DNA from: Gigaspora rosea
Lineage: Eukaryota; Glomeromycota; Glomeromycetes; Diversisporales; Gigasporaceae
DNA: 64,000 nt
Reading direction: 5' to 3'
NCBI GenBank assembly: GCA_003550325.1
Contig: QKWP01000858.1
Span: forward strand, 139,579 to 203,578
The position numbers and the translations under genes are program-made. Positions 21,702 through 32,869 of this stretch are shown here, piece by piece. Below the pieces are notes generated by a model, which worked only from the letters and a program-made list of their open reading frames with translations, was not told the origin of the DNA and did no database searches. Position 1 is the stretch's first letter. Each line of letters opens with the position of its first letter.

Positions 21702-23502
21702 TAGAGGTGTGCACCATGTGCATGGGTGCATGCATGCATGCATTATATATGTGCATAGTTTACAATCTATATACCAAAATGCCCATCAAAAAAAAAATAA
21801 AAAAATAATACTATTACAGGATGTGATTCTACTCTGTTCATCCCTAAACACAAGTTTTTCAATTACATGAATTTAATTATGTAAAATGAATCTTGGAGAG
21901 TTCAGCATAGCAGAAACTCATATTTTGATGGAAAATCATGAGTTATAACATTTGTGTGATTGGCTAATTGATATAGATCCAAACGTGATTATTGATCAAT
22001 CAAATCAATTAAAAATTCTTTCAATACACGAATTATGCAAAAACTGAATTTATTATTATTAATAAAAGTAAAGCATTTTTAATACTAAAGTAATTTTATT
22101 ATATTTTTCGACTATTAGATTTTACTAAAAACACATTACATCTAACATGTTACTACTACATAGTCTATACTACTGTAATTAAATCACTCTATCGTATTTA
22201 TTATACTACATATTAGAGGTAGTTGGATATATAATACGTATATGTGTCGTAGTTCGGGTAAAATAAATCGTGTTAAAATATTTATAATGCGTCACCTGTT
22301 TAATAAATGTATAAAATTTTATGTTAGTATAACACTCATAGTTTAACAATTTATAAATCTATTGTTTGGCTTCATAATTTAAACATAGTAGAAACTCAAT
22401 AAACTCTGTAAATTACCAAATGCCCTACCTTTGTTCTTATGAAAACTCTCTGGAGAAAGTGATTGAAAATGATTGAAAAAGATTTGCTACTAAAGACACT
22501 CAAAACAAAGAAATTTTACTTATCAACATGTGTACCTTAAGTTTAACTTATTATAGGTAAATGGATCATGAAAATGCTGGGTTTTAGACTACAATCATAT
22601 ATTAGATTTTCAATTGTCCATATAAATAATTTGTGTAATATCACTTTCAGAATCTATTGGATATGAGTTTCTGCTATGCTGGAGAGTTCAAAGTCAAGCT
22701 TATAGGCAAGTTTTTATTGAATTTAATATTTTTTGAACTTACCTTCACACTGTTATCTCTTGATAAATTTGAACCAGAAATGCTGTATTATGCAAATACT
22801 CAATATAAATTTATGTGTGTATTCTAAACAGCTATTTAAACAGTATTTAAACTAATATGTTTGGGCAAATATAATTAATATTCATTTGCTTTGGACTTTG
22901 TTTGGTCAGGCTTCAAAGTATAAACTAACCAATTTAAGCAGAATTACATTTTTAGTCATAAGCTATTAAGTATATTGGGTTAGAATAAATTCTGTATTTT
23001 TGATTTTTTTTTTTTATAATATAAAGCAGGTTTCACTTTTATATGATAATTATAAAGGTTTTATTTAATTCATGATATGGGTTTTACTCCATTGAATATT
23101 ATTTATTTGTACAGGTTCTTAAAGCTTTAACAAATCTTTAAAACAAAATATAATTAGACCCTTAAAAAAATTCATGTAATGTCTTTTTGATTAAAGCAAT
23201 TTTTTATATCTAATATATCATATAAATATTTGTTCTTATACAAAGCATATTATTCTTATTTTAATTTTTTTACAATAAAATTTTATAGTTTAAGTTAGTT
23301 TTAGAAAGTTAAATAGAAATGCACATTTCATTTTAATTTGATTTCATTATGATCTATGACAATTAATCAATTTTATCTTGTAACAAATCAGTTTTTGATA
23401 TTACAAACCAATAATAAATTTTAACTATGCTGCATATATATGCATGAATGCAGTATATTATGCACATGCATAGTAGCAAAAATATGATTTTGCCCATCTC
23501 TA
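21702..23502. mobile_element. Family T hAT-like element (TAGAGGTGTGCA), with nested Mutator-like insertion
   Basis: It begins TAGAGGTGTGCACCATGTGC and ends ATTTTGCCCATCTCTA. Target duplications TTTATAAT (21694-21701) and CTTATAAT (23503-23510) match at 7 of 8. GCATGCATGCATGC clusters lie near the left tip and TGCACATGCATAGTAGC at the right. The copy at 38440-39319 is homologous in the opposite orientation (TAGAGGTGGGCAGAATCATA). Without the nested 777-bp insertion it is about 1.0 kb. No ORF. Confidence 0.83.
21904..22680. mobile_element. Mutator-like element, 9-bp TSD GGAGAGTTC
   Basis: The ends AGCATAGCAGAAACTCATAT and (reverse complement) AGCATAGCAGAAACTCATAT are identical for 20 bp. The exact 9-mer GGAGAGTTC flanks both sides (21895-21903, 22681-22689). 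The related hAT-like copy around 39120-39180 is continuous at this point, an empty site. A 9-bp duplication is typical of Mutator-like elements. 777 bp, non-coding; includes single-copy-looking words such as GTGTCGTAGTTCGGGTAAAA. Confidence 0.86.
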
Positions 23503-23599
23503 CTTATAATATAGTATTTGTTAATAATTAATAACTATTTCATTAATTCCATTAGCTCTATTGGTTAGCAATTTTTTCAATTGAGTATATTTATTGCCA

Positions 23600-23727
23600 G
23601 GGCATGCCCTCTATAGATATATATATTATATATTATTATAATTAGCTATAGTAGATTGTAATTCCAATTGGTTAATTTATAATTTACTAATTATATATTA
23701 GCTCTATATTATATAATAGGGCATGCC
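23600..23727. mobile_element. GGGCATGCC-tipped MITE, copy 2
   Basis: It starts AGGGCATGCCCTCTATAGA and ends ATAATAGGGCATGCC. The middle matches 11650-11770 (TATTATAATTAGCTATAGTA). The hAT-like element at 23735-24696 inserted just beyond its right end, duplicating CTTATAGA. Confidence 0.62.
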
Positions 23728-23734
23728 TTATAGA

Positions 23735-24696
23735 CAGTGATGGCAATTTAATCGGCCAAAGAAAATTTAATTGGCCATCAGCCAATATATAATTATTTGG
23801 CCAAAATGGCCAAAATTTGCGGCCAAAGTTGAATGTCAATTGGCCAGGCCAATAAAAATTATTTGGCCGATATGGCCGTTGGCCAATGGCCAAATGGCCA
23901 AACGGCCAAGTGGCCAAATTTCTCTGTATAGTAATAAAAAAGAAATGTATATAAAAATACTGTATTATATGCATACTAATGTTAATATATATTACATATA
24001 CATACTGGTTTTGTTTAAAGCCACACTATTAACTATAAGAACCAATATTCTTGAATTGTATTTATTGTATATTACCTTCCCAAAAAAAGTTAATTAACAC
24101 TATAGTTATCTATTTTCATGTGCTATTACTAAAGTTGCGATAAAGAAATTGAAGAACTATTGGAATTAATAAAACTTATAGAACGGATCAATATTTAACT
24201 ATACGTGAAAGAATAATTAAATCTAACGATTCTTTTCAAGTTCTTTTTTAATTATAATAGTTTGCTTGAAAGTTCATTTTGAAAGCATATTAATATATAA
24301 GATAACTTAAGTAATAATTGTTAAGCTATATAAAAAAAAATCTAGCGAAAGTTAATAAATTATATAAAAAATAATTTAAGTGAAGGTTTAATAACTTATA
24401 TAAAAATAATTTAAGTGAAAGTTTAATAAACTATATAAAAATAATTTAAGCGAAGGTTTAAAAAGTTATATAAAAGTATAATTTGAACAAAGGTTTAATA
24501 AGTAATTTGAGCAAAGGTTTAATAAACAAAGGTTTAGTAAGTTATATAGAAAAATTACTTAAGTGAAGATTTAACCAATCAAATTACTAGTTTTATTTGG
24601 CCGTTTCGGCCAAAAATGAAATTTATATTTTTGGCCTTTTGGCCTCGGCCAATGGCCGCAGCCATTGGCCGGCCAAATAACCAAGTGACATTACTG
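23735..24696. mobile_element. hAT-like element with clustered GGCCA motifs, 8-bp TSD CTTATAGA
   Basis: The ends CAGTGATGGCAATTTAATCG and (reverse complement) CAGTAATGTCACTTGGTTAT are hAT-style (CAGTGATGG). The exact 8-mer CTTATAGA flanks the element (23727-23734, 24697-24704). About 20 TTGGCCA/GGCCAAA words crowd the first ~170 bp and several recur in the last ~100 bp; such subterminal repeats are known binding sites for hAT transposases. The middle holds a ~48-bp tandem array (24327-24572). ORFs at 23687-23974 (minus) and 23771-24097 read through the repeats and are not genes. Confidence 0.86.
24327..24572 (+). repeat. ~48-bp tandem array, about five degenerate copies
   Basis: The unit is TATATAAAAATAATTTAAGTGAAGGTTTAATAA-like; successive GTGAA/GCGAA/GCAAAGGTTTAATAA phrases are spaced about 47-50 bp, with shorter units at the right end. 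It lies in the centre of the hAT-like element at 23735-24696. Confidence 0.75.
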
Positions 24697-24704
24697 CTTA
24701 TAGA

Positions 24705-25600
24705 ACATGCATCTTAATTAACTCTAATTATAATGGATTTAAAATTTTAAAAAAAATCTACAAATAACTATTAAAATTTACTAAATAGTAATTGGTGAGT
24801 TCTTGAATAAAAAATATTGCATATTTCCAAAAGAACAATAAAATTATTTGAATGCATAATTACTTTCAAAAAAGCAAATGCCAACAAAAAAACTGTATCA
24901 AGTTATGTTGATTATTGCAATGTAAATCTTCTAACTTACAAATTAGATTTTAAAAATCAAGTATAACATAACACGATTAGAAATTTTAAAACAAATATTT
25001 GTTTTGTTAAAAATTGCTTATTTCTTGAAATTTTGTATAAGAAACTTCATTTAGAGCACTAACAAAAAGCTTTCATTGGAAAATTTTACTATATAAACTT
25101 TTTATTTAACACATAACTCTAACTCTAACTCTAATATAACTGAACTTTAAAGAATTTTTGCTATACCACAAATCTAGCACAGATTTTTTAATGCAAAGCA
25201 AATATATTTTTTGAATTGTATTCTTACTAAAGCAAATAATTAGTGGGTTGAAATATAAAATAAATAATTTATGCTATATTAATATCAAATAATACAAATA
25301 AAATAAGTAATCTGAGTAATAAATATAAAATTATGGTTTATAAACTTTGAGAACATTATATTAAAATGAATAAATAAATTTAATATGCAGTTGTAGTAAA
25401 TAAATAAATATTTTAGTATTTGTAATTTTTTATTAATTCATTTATATATTAATTTTGTAAATTGGTTATATAAATATAAAATTAAAAAAAGTATATAATT
25501 TAAATAAAACAATATTTCAAAAGTAGAAGTAAAACAATATATATATGTGGTTTAATAGTAGAATAACTTTAATATAATTATAATTATTATATTATCATAT
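24705..25600. repeat. D repeat, copy 3, with CCCTAA-type core
   Basis: Blocks match copies 1 and 2 (GCAAATGCC…, AATAAAATAAATAATTTAT…, ATATAATTATAATTATTATATTATCATA). Inside, 24960-25140 carries the recurrent core: AAAATTGCTTATTTCTTGAA, GAGCACTAACAAAAAGC, TTTTACTATATAAAC, then ACTCTAACTCTAACTCTAA, a degenerate telomere-like run. No genes. Confidence 0.62.
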
Positions 25601-25910
25601 ACAAATAATACAAAATAGATTTTAAATCATACTAATTATGTTTTAAATAAGTATTAGGTGCTACTTGTTACAATATATTAATGTGTAAACTAAAAATTAG
25701 TATAGCTTAAAATTAGAGCAAAAGTAGCTATAAGGTTAAAAAAGGTTTTTGTTAGAATCCCAAAAGTTTTATATTATTAGAGTGTTGAGATATTAATATA
25801 TATGTGTATATATAGTGTTCAAATAGAACCACTATTTTTAAATTTTTAAATTTTAAAATTTTTAAAATTATTTATTTAAAAAAAATTTAAATATACATAG
25901 AGTGAATTAA

Positions 25911-26377
25911 GGGTAGGGTAAACGTAGATCATTTTTCATATGATCTGTATAGTATTATAGATTTTTATATAATAAATAAAAATTAGCTACAAGCAAAATT
26001 TTTTAATGCTCTAACGAATTTTTACCAAAATTTCACAACGTGCAGATACAACTTTCTATTTATAGTAATAATAATTTTGAAACTTGTTTTATTTGAAAAA
26101 ATTTCACTTCGAATATTACTGAAGTTTTCCCAGATGGCTCTATGTTTTCCCAGGTGACACAAAGAGACCAAATATTTCAGTAATATTCGAAGTGGAATTT
26201 TCTCAAATAAAACAAGTTTCAAAATTATTATTACTATAAATAAAAAGTTCTTAGCTGCACGTTATGAAATTTTGGTAAAAATTCATTAAAGCATTAAAAA
26301 ATTTTGCTTGTGGCAAATTTTTATAATTTGTAATACCATACAGATCATATGAAAAATGATCTACGTTTACCCTACCC
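25911..26377. mobile_element. piggyBac-like foldback element, ~230-bp arms, TTAA
   Basis: TTAA flanks the element exactly (25907-25910, 26378-26381). The first 20 bases GGGTAGGGTAAACGTAGATC and the reverse complement of the last 20 are identical. Pairing continues through nearly the whole 467 bp, leaving a short loop near 26140 (AGATGGCTCTATGTTTTCCC). Transcription would give a ~200-bp double-stranded hairpin. The 66-codon ORF at 26022-26222 on the minus strand lies within the arms and is not a gene. Terminal similarity to 3782-4274 and 14108-14747 places all three in one group. Confidence 0.88.
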
Positions 26378-26586
26378 TTAAAGTTTTGCTATATTGTATA
26401 GTTATAATTATTTGTAGATTTATAACTTAAAAATTATATATTTAAATTATATAATAGTTATAGAATATTGTTAATTGTTATAGCAATAATTAAAAAAACT
26501 AAAAATCAATACTAGCAAGGCTGCATTGTGATTGCATAAACAATATAAGTTAAATACATTTATATAAATCTTTTTAAAGAGGATAA

Positions 26587-27335
26587 TTAGATATATATTA
26601 CGAAGTTATTTTTATGTAGACTTATGTATTTAAAAATTATATGTAAGTCTACAAACCCAATGCAAACTTATATAGCATAATTATACATAAATATAAATTT
26701 TAAATAATATTTATTTAACAGTTATATAACGAAAATTTAAAATATAAAAATGTGTTAAGTAGCCAAATAAGTAAAATATAGAATGAAATAAAGTTATAAT
26801 TAAGGTTAGGGTTAGAATTAGAGTTGGAGTTAGGGGTAAAATTGCGAGAGGAGCATTTTTAATTAAAAATACAACAGAGTTACTCTAGTAAAATTTTGAG
26901 ATGTTGATTATTTCTTTTTCTTAAAATTTATATAAAAATTTATTTATATTTTTTAATATATAAAGGTTACATAATTATATACATAAAATTTATTAATATA
27001 TAATATTTATATAAAATTTTTATCTAAATTTTACATTATATAAGATTTATAAAATTTTTATTTAAATTTTATAATATATAAAAGTTATATAGTTATAATA
27101 TATAAAATTTATTAATATATAAAATTTATATAAAAAATTTATTTAGATATTTATAGCATATAAAACTTGCTTAATTATTATATATAAAATTTACAAGTAT
27201 ATAACATTTACATAAGCCTTTTTTATAAATTTATTTTTATATATATTCAAATAAATTTTACATAAATTCTATATTAAATAATATATAAAAATTAACATAT
27301 ATAATTTTTATATGGTATTCTATATAATATTTTAT
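26587..27335 (+). repeat. F repeat, copy 1
   Basis: Collinear with 28133-29520. Landmarks are GTAGACTTATGT and its hairpin partner GTAAGTCTAC (26617-26653), AAAATGTGTTAAGTAGCCAA, AATTAAGGTTAGGGTTAGAA, GAGGAGCATTTTTAATTAAA and a long TATATAAAATTTAT-type tract. The TTAGGG-like part gives it a reverse-oriented telomere-like motif. Non-coding, origin unknown. Confidence 0.65.
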
Positions 27336-27339
27336 GTAA

Positions 27340-28125
27340 AGTAGTAGATCTATGTAGATTTTATAAAAAATATACTTGCTGATGTAGAATTATTTTTAAA
27401 AATCAATATACTTTAAATAATATAGTTAACTATTTTTTATTTGACTTACAAAGTAGTTTAACAACTATTATTGTAATATATATATAATTTTAATTGATGA
27501 TTATGATTATCCATTAAATATTATATTTAAAAATAATTTTTATAAAGATAAACATAGATTTTTTGCATTTATTCTTCAAATAGTACTTAAGATGAGTTAT
27601 TTTTTCTATTTGTTTTGGTTTTATAAATAAAATTAACAATTATTTATCAATATAGCATTATAAAAAATTTTTGAAAAGGCATTTCATATTGAAAGCTTAG
27701 AATTCAATAGCTTTACTATATTTACGCGAAATAACGTGCACCTGTACGTTATTTCGAGGAGATGCACATTATTTCGAGTATGTGCATGGCCATTATTTCG
27801 GGGTAAAGGTCTAATTTCGATCCATCTCTAAATGCTTATTAAAGCATTAGTATATAGGGTGTGTGTTATTTCAGAATGCACATGGGCATTATTTCGAAAC
27901 CAACTATGCTATTTTAAGGAAATCCAATTTTCGTAATAACACCCATGTGCGTTATTTTGCGTAAATACGGTAATTTTTCCAATTCATAAAAGATTTTTTC
28001 AAATAAATTCAGATTTATAGAAAATAAAGTTTTTGCTATTTTCTATTTCTATAATCTGGACCATTCAGAAGAAATAAAGAAATAGTATAATAGATATGAA
28101 GTTAGTAACAGAATCAAACTCTATG
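27340..28125. repeat. D' repeat segment, copy in the F region
   Basis: Matches 36960-37480, 49340-49805 and 54850-55380 with TTATCCATTAAATATTATAT, AATAGTACTTAAGATGAGTT and CAAATAAATTCAGATTTATA. It is interrupted by the mariner-like MITE at 27716-27970. The comparable copies show the empty site. Confidence 0.68.
27716..27970. mobile_element. TA-flanked MITE with repeated CGTTATTTCG words
   Basis: The ends CTATATTTACGCGAAATAAC and (reverse complement) CCGTATTTACGCAAAATAAC are inverted repeats, bounded by TA (27714-27715, 27971-27972). Related copies near 49655 and 55825 read straight through the site. The interior has about six GTGCA…TTATTTCG repeats, including CGTTATTTCGAGGAGATGCA. 255 bp, non-coding, unusually CG-containing for this window. 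Confidence 0.85.
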
Positions 28126-28132
28126 ATATAAC

Positions 28133-29520
28133 AAAAATTGTTTTTATATAGATTTATGCATTTAATAATTATATATAAGTTTACAAACCCAATATAGACT
28201 TACTTAGCATACTTATACATAAATACAATTTTTAAATCTTATTTATTTAACAGTTATGCAACAACAATTTAAAATATAAAAATGTGTTAAATAGTCAAAT
28301 AAGAAAAATATTAAAATAAAGTTATAATTAAAATTAAAACTAGAAATAGAGTTGGCATTAGGGTTAAAATTGCAATAGAAGTATTTTTAATCAAAAATAC
28401 AACAGGGTACTTACTGGTTACTCTAGTAAAATTTTGAGATATTGACTATTTGTTTTTTTTTAAAATTTATATAAAATTTATTTATATTTTATAATATATA
28501 AAGGTTACTTAAGATATATATATAAATTTATTAATATATAATATTTATATAAAATTTTTATTTAAATTTTATAAGGCCATATAAAGTTAATTTTTTGGTT
28601 CTCATAACCCGGCCGGGTCATATTTTGGAAATTTTCTGAAAAAAATTATTTATATGTTTTAATAGTAGGGTGAGATTTCAAAAAAATTTTTTTAAAAATT
28701 TTATAAAATTTTATATATAAAATTTTTAAATAAAAGTTCGGCCGGCCGGGTCATTTTTTTTGTCTCATGTAATGAGAACCAAAAAATTAATTTTATATGA
28801 TCTAATATATAACATTTATATAAAATTTTTATTTAAATTTTATAATATATAAAAGTTATATAGTTATAATATATAAAATTTATTAATATATAAATTTATG
28901 GAAAAAATTTATTTAAATATTTATAGCTTATAAAATTTACTTAATTATAAAAATGTGTTAAGTAGCCAAATAAGTAAAATGTAAAATGAAATAAAAGGTA
29001 TAATTAAGGTTAGAGTTAGAACATTATAGTAAAATTGCGAAAGGAGCATTTTTAATTAAAGTAAAATTTTGAGATATTGACTATTTCTTTTTCTTAAATT
29101 TTATATAAAAATTTATTTATATTATTTTATAATATATAAAGGTTACATAATTATATATGTAAAATTTATTAATATATAATGAATATATAAAATTTTTATC
29201 TAAATTTTACAACATATAAGATTTATATAAAATTGTTGTTTAAATTTTATGATATATAAAAGTTATATAGTTATAATAAATTATATAAAATTTAATAATA
29301 TATAAAATTTATGTAAAAAATTTATTTAGATATTTATAGCATATAAAAGTTGCTTAATTATTATATGTAAATTTATAAATATATAATATTTATATATGCC
29401 TTTTTTATAAATTTATTTTTATATATATTCAAATAAATTTTATATAAATTCTATATTTAATAACATATAAAAATTAACATATATAATTTTTATATATTAT
29501 TTTATGTAAAGTTGTAGATC
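28133..29520 (+). repeat. F repeat, copies 2 and 3 (tandem, interrupted)
   Basis: 28133-28574 matches 26590-27060 in order. After the Harbinger-like insertion the repeat resumes, and at 28920-29090 the phrase AAAATGTGTTAAGTAGCCAA returns, so a second partial unit follows in tandem. It ends in the same TTTATGTAAAGTTGTAGATC phrase as copy 1 (near 27335). Non-coding. Confidence 0.62.
28575..28802. mobile_element. Harbinger-like MITE, TAA duplication
   Basis: The ends GGCCATATAAAGTTAATTTT and (reverse complement) GATCATATAAAATTAATTTT are inverted repeats. TAA flanks both sides (28572-28574, 28803-28805). Subterminal ACCCGGCCGGGTCAT and GGCCGGCCGGGTCAT blocks stand out in AT-rich DNA. A 3-bp T/A target and 228-bp size fit PIF/Harbinger MITEs. 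Confidence 0.7.
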
Positions 29521-29839
29521 TATGTAGATTTTATAAAAAATGTATTTGCTGATATATTTTACTATATAGAAGAGAACTACATATGCTAATGTCAATTCTG
29601 CTATTGGTTTTTTAGTTTTACAACTAAAATACAACTTGTTTAGTTACTATAAGCACTTATTTATGACCTGCCAAAGTAGATTTTACTTTACTATTATCAG
29701 GGTATTTATATATTGCCAATTACTAGATTACTTGCTTGGATTTATAGCTATTTATTACTACTATCTTTTCTTTAAAACTTCTTCTACCTAGATCTAGCAA
29801 AGATATTAACTAACAATAACTGCATAATGAATTAACAAT
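29521..29839. other. Unassigned AT-rich stretch
   Basis: About 320 bases with no ORF or paired termini. It contains CTTGCTTGGATTTATAGC and CTTCTACCTAGATCTAGC, not seen elsewhere in the window. Confidence 0.4.
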
Positions 29840-30930
29840 TTTAGCATAGTAATCTATGAAAAGGATATATAGAAACAACAAATTTAATATAGTAATATAT
29901 GAAAAGGATATAAGAAAAAACAAGAAAAAGAGCAAGTAAAAAAAGAAGAAAAACTACAAAATCTAAATAAAGAACCAAATATAAAAGAACAAGATGAAAA
30001 AAGCAAAAAAAGTCTATAACCTGATATACATATATTAGAAAAAAAAGAAAAGATAAATAAATAAAAAAGAATATTCTAGAATATTCTTCTAACAATTTCT
30101 ATAGTAGTTTTTTTAAAAAACCTTACATATTATTTATTGTTTACTTTGTTCCCAAAACATATATATGATTTTGATTTCAATATAGTAGGTATCTTCCCAA
30201 TTTGAATAGAGTAAACATTGGAGGAGGTATGCCAAAAAGCCCACTTTTTGGAAGTTCAAAGGAGAAGCTGTAGGCACCAAAAATAGAGGATATCTAAAGC
30301 AAAGCAGATTCTTATAATAATTTTTATTAAATTAACTTTAGTATTAGAGTTATATAAATAACATTAGATAGGTTTTAGGTAGTTATATATAAGCAAAATT
30401 GCTTCCTAACATTTTTAATTAACTACCAAAGTAGGTTTAGACCACGATTTTTTGTATTTTTCAGATTTTTAATTTTTTTTTTGTTTTGCTTTACCAAAGA
30501 TCATTAAAATTCTATAATTTGATTGGTCAGATAAGATTTTATACAATTCTACTCTGCTTTAAATAATCCCCAAAAATATCCACTTGTAAACTTCCTAGTA
30601 AGTGTGTATTCTTCTTTATAAAATTATAATATTTACCTACTAAACTCCATATTGGAGCAGGACTAGTACTTTTTTCTTTAGTAAGTAATAAACTCTAAGC
30701 TTGTTAGCAGGTAGTTTATGAACTCTACCTCTAAATGACAAGTGGCATTCCTGCAGTAGGTAATAAACTCTAAACTGGTTAGCAGGTAGTCTATGAGCTC
30801 TATTTCTAAATAACAGATGCTGTTTTATAGTTCCTAGTTAATGCCTCTTCATTAGCTACAGTTTTTATTAAAATTTTATTACAAAAAATTTTGAATTTTT
30901 GTTGGTGCAAGTGATTATCAGGAAGAGTTT
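29840..30930 (-). mobile_element. Poly(A) retroposon C, copy 3 (minus strand, degraded)
   Basis: Reading the minus strand from about 30930: AACTCTTCCTGATAATCACT, then a GACTACCTGCTAAC…TTTAGAGTTTAT block shared with copy 2 that is tandemly doubled here (about 30685-30830), then CCACTTTTTGG and CAATGTTTACTCTATTCAAA as in the other copies. The 29841-30115 part is strongly A-rich on the + strand, equivalent to the T-rich 3' third. An extra AT-rich insertion splits the middle (about 30330-30600). Ends and target duplication were not resolved. The minus-strand frame at 29841-30095 is low-complexity and not called. Confidence 0.65.
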
Positions 30931-31737
30931 TTTATTTATATTATTTAATTAATAAAATTAACCTATAATTATTATTATAATATTAAAATTGCAATTTTTT
31001 TTTAAAACATAATTGGTAATACACAACTAAAAAAATTAATGCATTTGTCTTGTAAACAAATACCAAACTGCATTAATAATGTAACAATAGGAAAATTGCC
31101 ATGAATAACATTGACTATAGAATAACCATACTACAAATGCATTATGCATTATGGACATTTATTTATTATTCCAGTTATCTCATTTTAAATAACAAAAATC
31201 TTCCTGTTCCAAACAAGGAGTTGAAATAAAATTACAAGATTTACAACAAAAAAAGCAACTAAATTTATATTCTATTAATACAATACTAGATATGTTATGA
31301 AGATGTGATATACAAAGATTTGAAAAGTACTTGTAGAACATAATAATTGAAATGATTTCTTTTTATAATATCCCAAGTAATCAATTAAAAATAGGTTACT
31401 CTAAGCAAAGTTTCAAGAATACAAAATCAAAGTCTAATAAAAAAAAGGATTTGGTTGATTGACTTAAGGATTGATTCTGAATCACAAGTAGAATTTAAAA
31501 CATCCATTAATATAGAATTTAAAATTTAAAAAATCTAAGAATAACTATAAAAATTTCAAAATAGTGCTAAAGAAGAATTGGTTGGATAAGAAATATAATA
31601 TTGGCATTTGTAAAAGATCAATAAAATTCATTAAATTTAGAATTGCTTTCAAAAAAAACAAATATGTGTTTTGAATTGCATTCTTAATAATGTAAATAAT
31701 CCGTGAGTTGAAATAAAATAAATAATTTATTCTATAT
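30931..31737. repeat. D repeat, copy 4
   Basis: It holds the D landmarks in order: TTAATGCATTTGTCTTGTAA, ACAAATGCATTATGCATTAT, TTATTATTCCAGTTATCTCA, AGATTTACAACAAAAAAAGC and AGTCTAATAAAAAAAAGGAT. It continues after retroposon C copy 4 at 32870-33190. Non-coding. Confidence 0.68.
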
Positions 31738-32853
31738 ATATTTTTTTTAATTCAGCAATCATGCCATTATTTTTATTAGATGCTATTAACTGCTTAATTA
31801 CAGTTTTTATCCTATATTACAAATATTGGCTAACCCGGTTACTATGTTCGTATCTATGTTTGATCTGCTAGTAGAATTTATCTCATTACTAACTAATTCA
31901 TATGACTCAGCTAATAAATCACCAAAAGGAATCTACACCCAGCACATCATGATTGCCTTCTTTTTAAACCTTCTTCTCCTAGCTTCTCGAGTAGAAGGAT
32001 TCTACTAATGAAAAAAAAAAAAAAAAATATAGAAAATATAAAGGAGAGAATAAAATGGGGGAGTAACTTCTACACCTAAACGGAAACCAAAAAACATATA
32101 AAAGAAAAACATGAAAAGAAAGAAGAAAAGGGCAAAAAGAAAAAATATAATGGCACTATTATTGCCTGTGCTAGACTGTAAAAATTATATAGTACTGCAT
32201 AAAGAAACACTCTATCATAGTAATATATGTATATATAAAAAAGAAAAGTAAATGCCTAATAGAATCTTCTAGAAAGAAATTTCTTCACGGAATCCTCCCG
32301 ATCTCTGACATGTCAGTTATTGTTTATTTTGTAGCAGTACCAGAATGCACATGTTACGTCGATTCCAAATAGGCAGGCGCAATCCCAATTAGGAAAGAGT
32401 AAACACTGCTGATCTTTGGAGGGGTAAGCTGGATTTCTCACTTTTTGGCAAAATTTCGAAAGTCCAAAGGGAAGTGTGACGACACTCATAACAAATCTGA
32501 CGACACTCATAACAAATCTTAAAGAAAGTGTATACAAGATAAAACTCATTTTTTTGTTGTTCCCAACTGTTTTGCCACAGATCACTTCATCGACAGAGCC
32601 ACTCTTTGCTTTTTACCAAAATTTCTCGTACAAGGGCACCACCTCCTGCCAGTTATCTTGTAAGAAGACGACTTTTGGCTTGCATGCCGAAAATACAAAG
32701 GAGTCCCCAGAGCAGTAGGTTGACCTTCATAAAAACCATTTTCTGTGTTATTCTACTATATATTAAGTATAGGCAACACTCCAACAAAAAAACTTTTTGT
32801 TTTTCTTCGGTCAGAAAATTTGGTCTAAGTGATCGTCAGAAAGAGTTGTGTAT
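31738..32853 (-). mobile_element. Poly(A) retroposon C, copy 4 (minus strand)
   Basis: On the minus strand the 5' end is near 32850 (CAACTCTTTCTGACGATCAC) and the A tail near 31738-31752. Flanking 16-mers ATAATTTATTCTATAT (31722-31737) and ATAATTGATTTTATAT (32854-32869) match at 14 of 16 and are the target duplication. Both lie in D-repeat sequence that is continuous in copy 3 near 25260. The middle (TGAGAAATCCAGCTTACCCC on the minus strand) matches copies 1-3. A direct repeat TGACGACACTCATAACAAAT occurs twice at about 32476-32519. ORFs here are in different frames from those in other copies, so no gene is called. Confidence 0.8.
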
Positions 32854-32869
32854 ATAATTGATTTTATAT

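Noticed and set aside
23740-23925. CRISPR-like array of short repeats
   Set aside because: GGCCA words are unevenly spaced, occur in both orientations and belong to a eukaryotic hAT subterminal region; no cas genes.
23687-24097. ORFs rich in Trp-Pro (PFGHLAIG…, IWPKWPKFAA…) on both strands
   Set aside because: They are readings of the repeated GGCCA motifs of a hAT-like element.
26022-26222. 66-codon minus-strand ORF
   Set aside because: It lies within the arms of a foldback transposon; the frame is a by-product of the inverted repeat.
29841-30095. 84-codon hydrophobic minus-strand ORF as a membrane protein
   Set aside because: It is the T-rich 3' part of retroposon C read on the minus strand (Leu/Phe/Tyr from T-rich codons) and is not conserved in the other copies.
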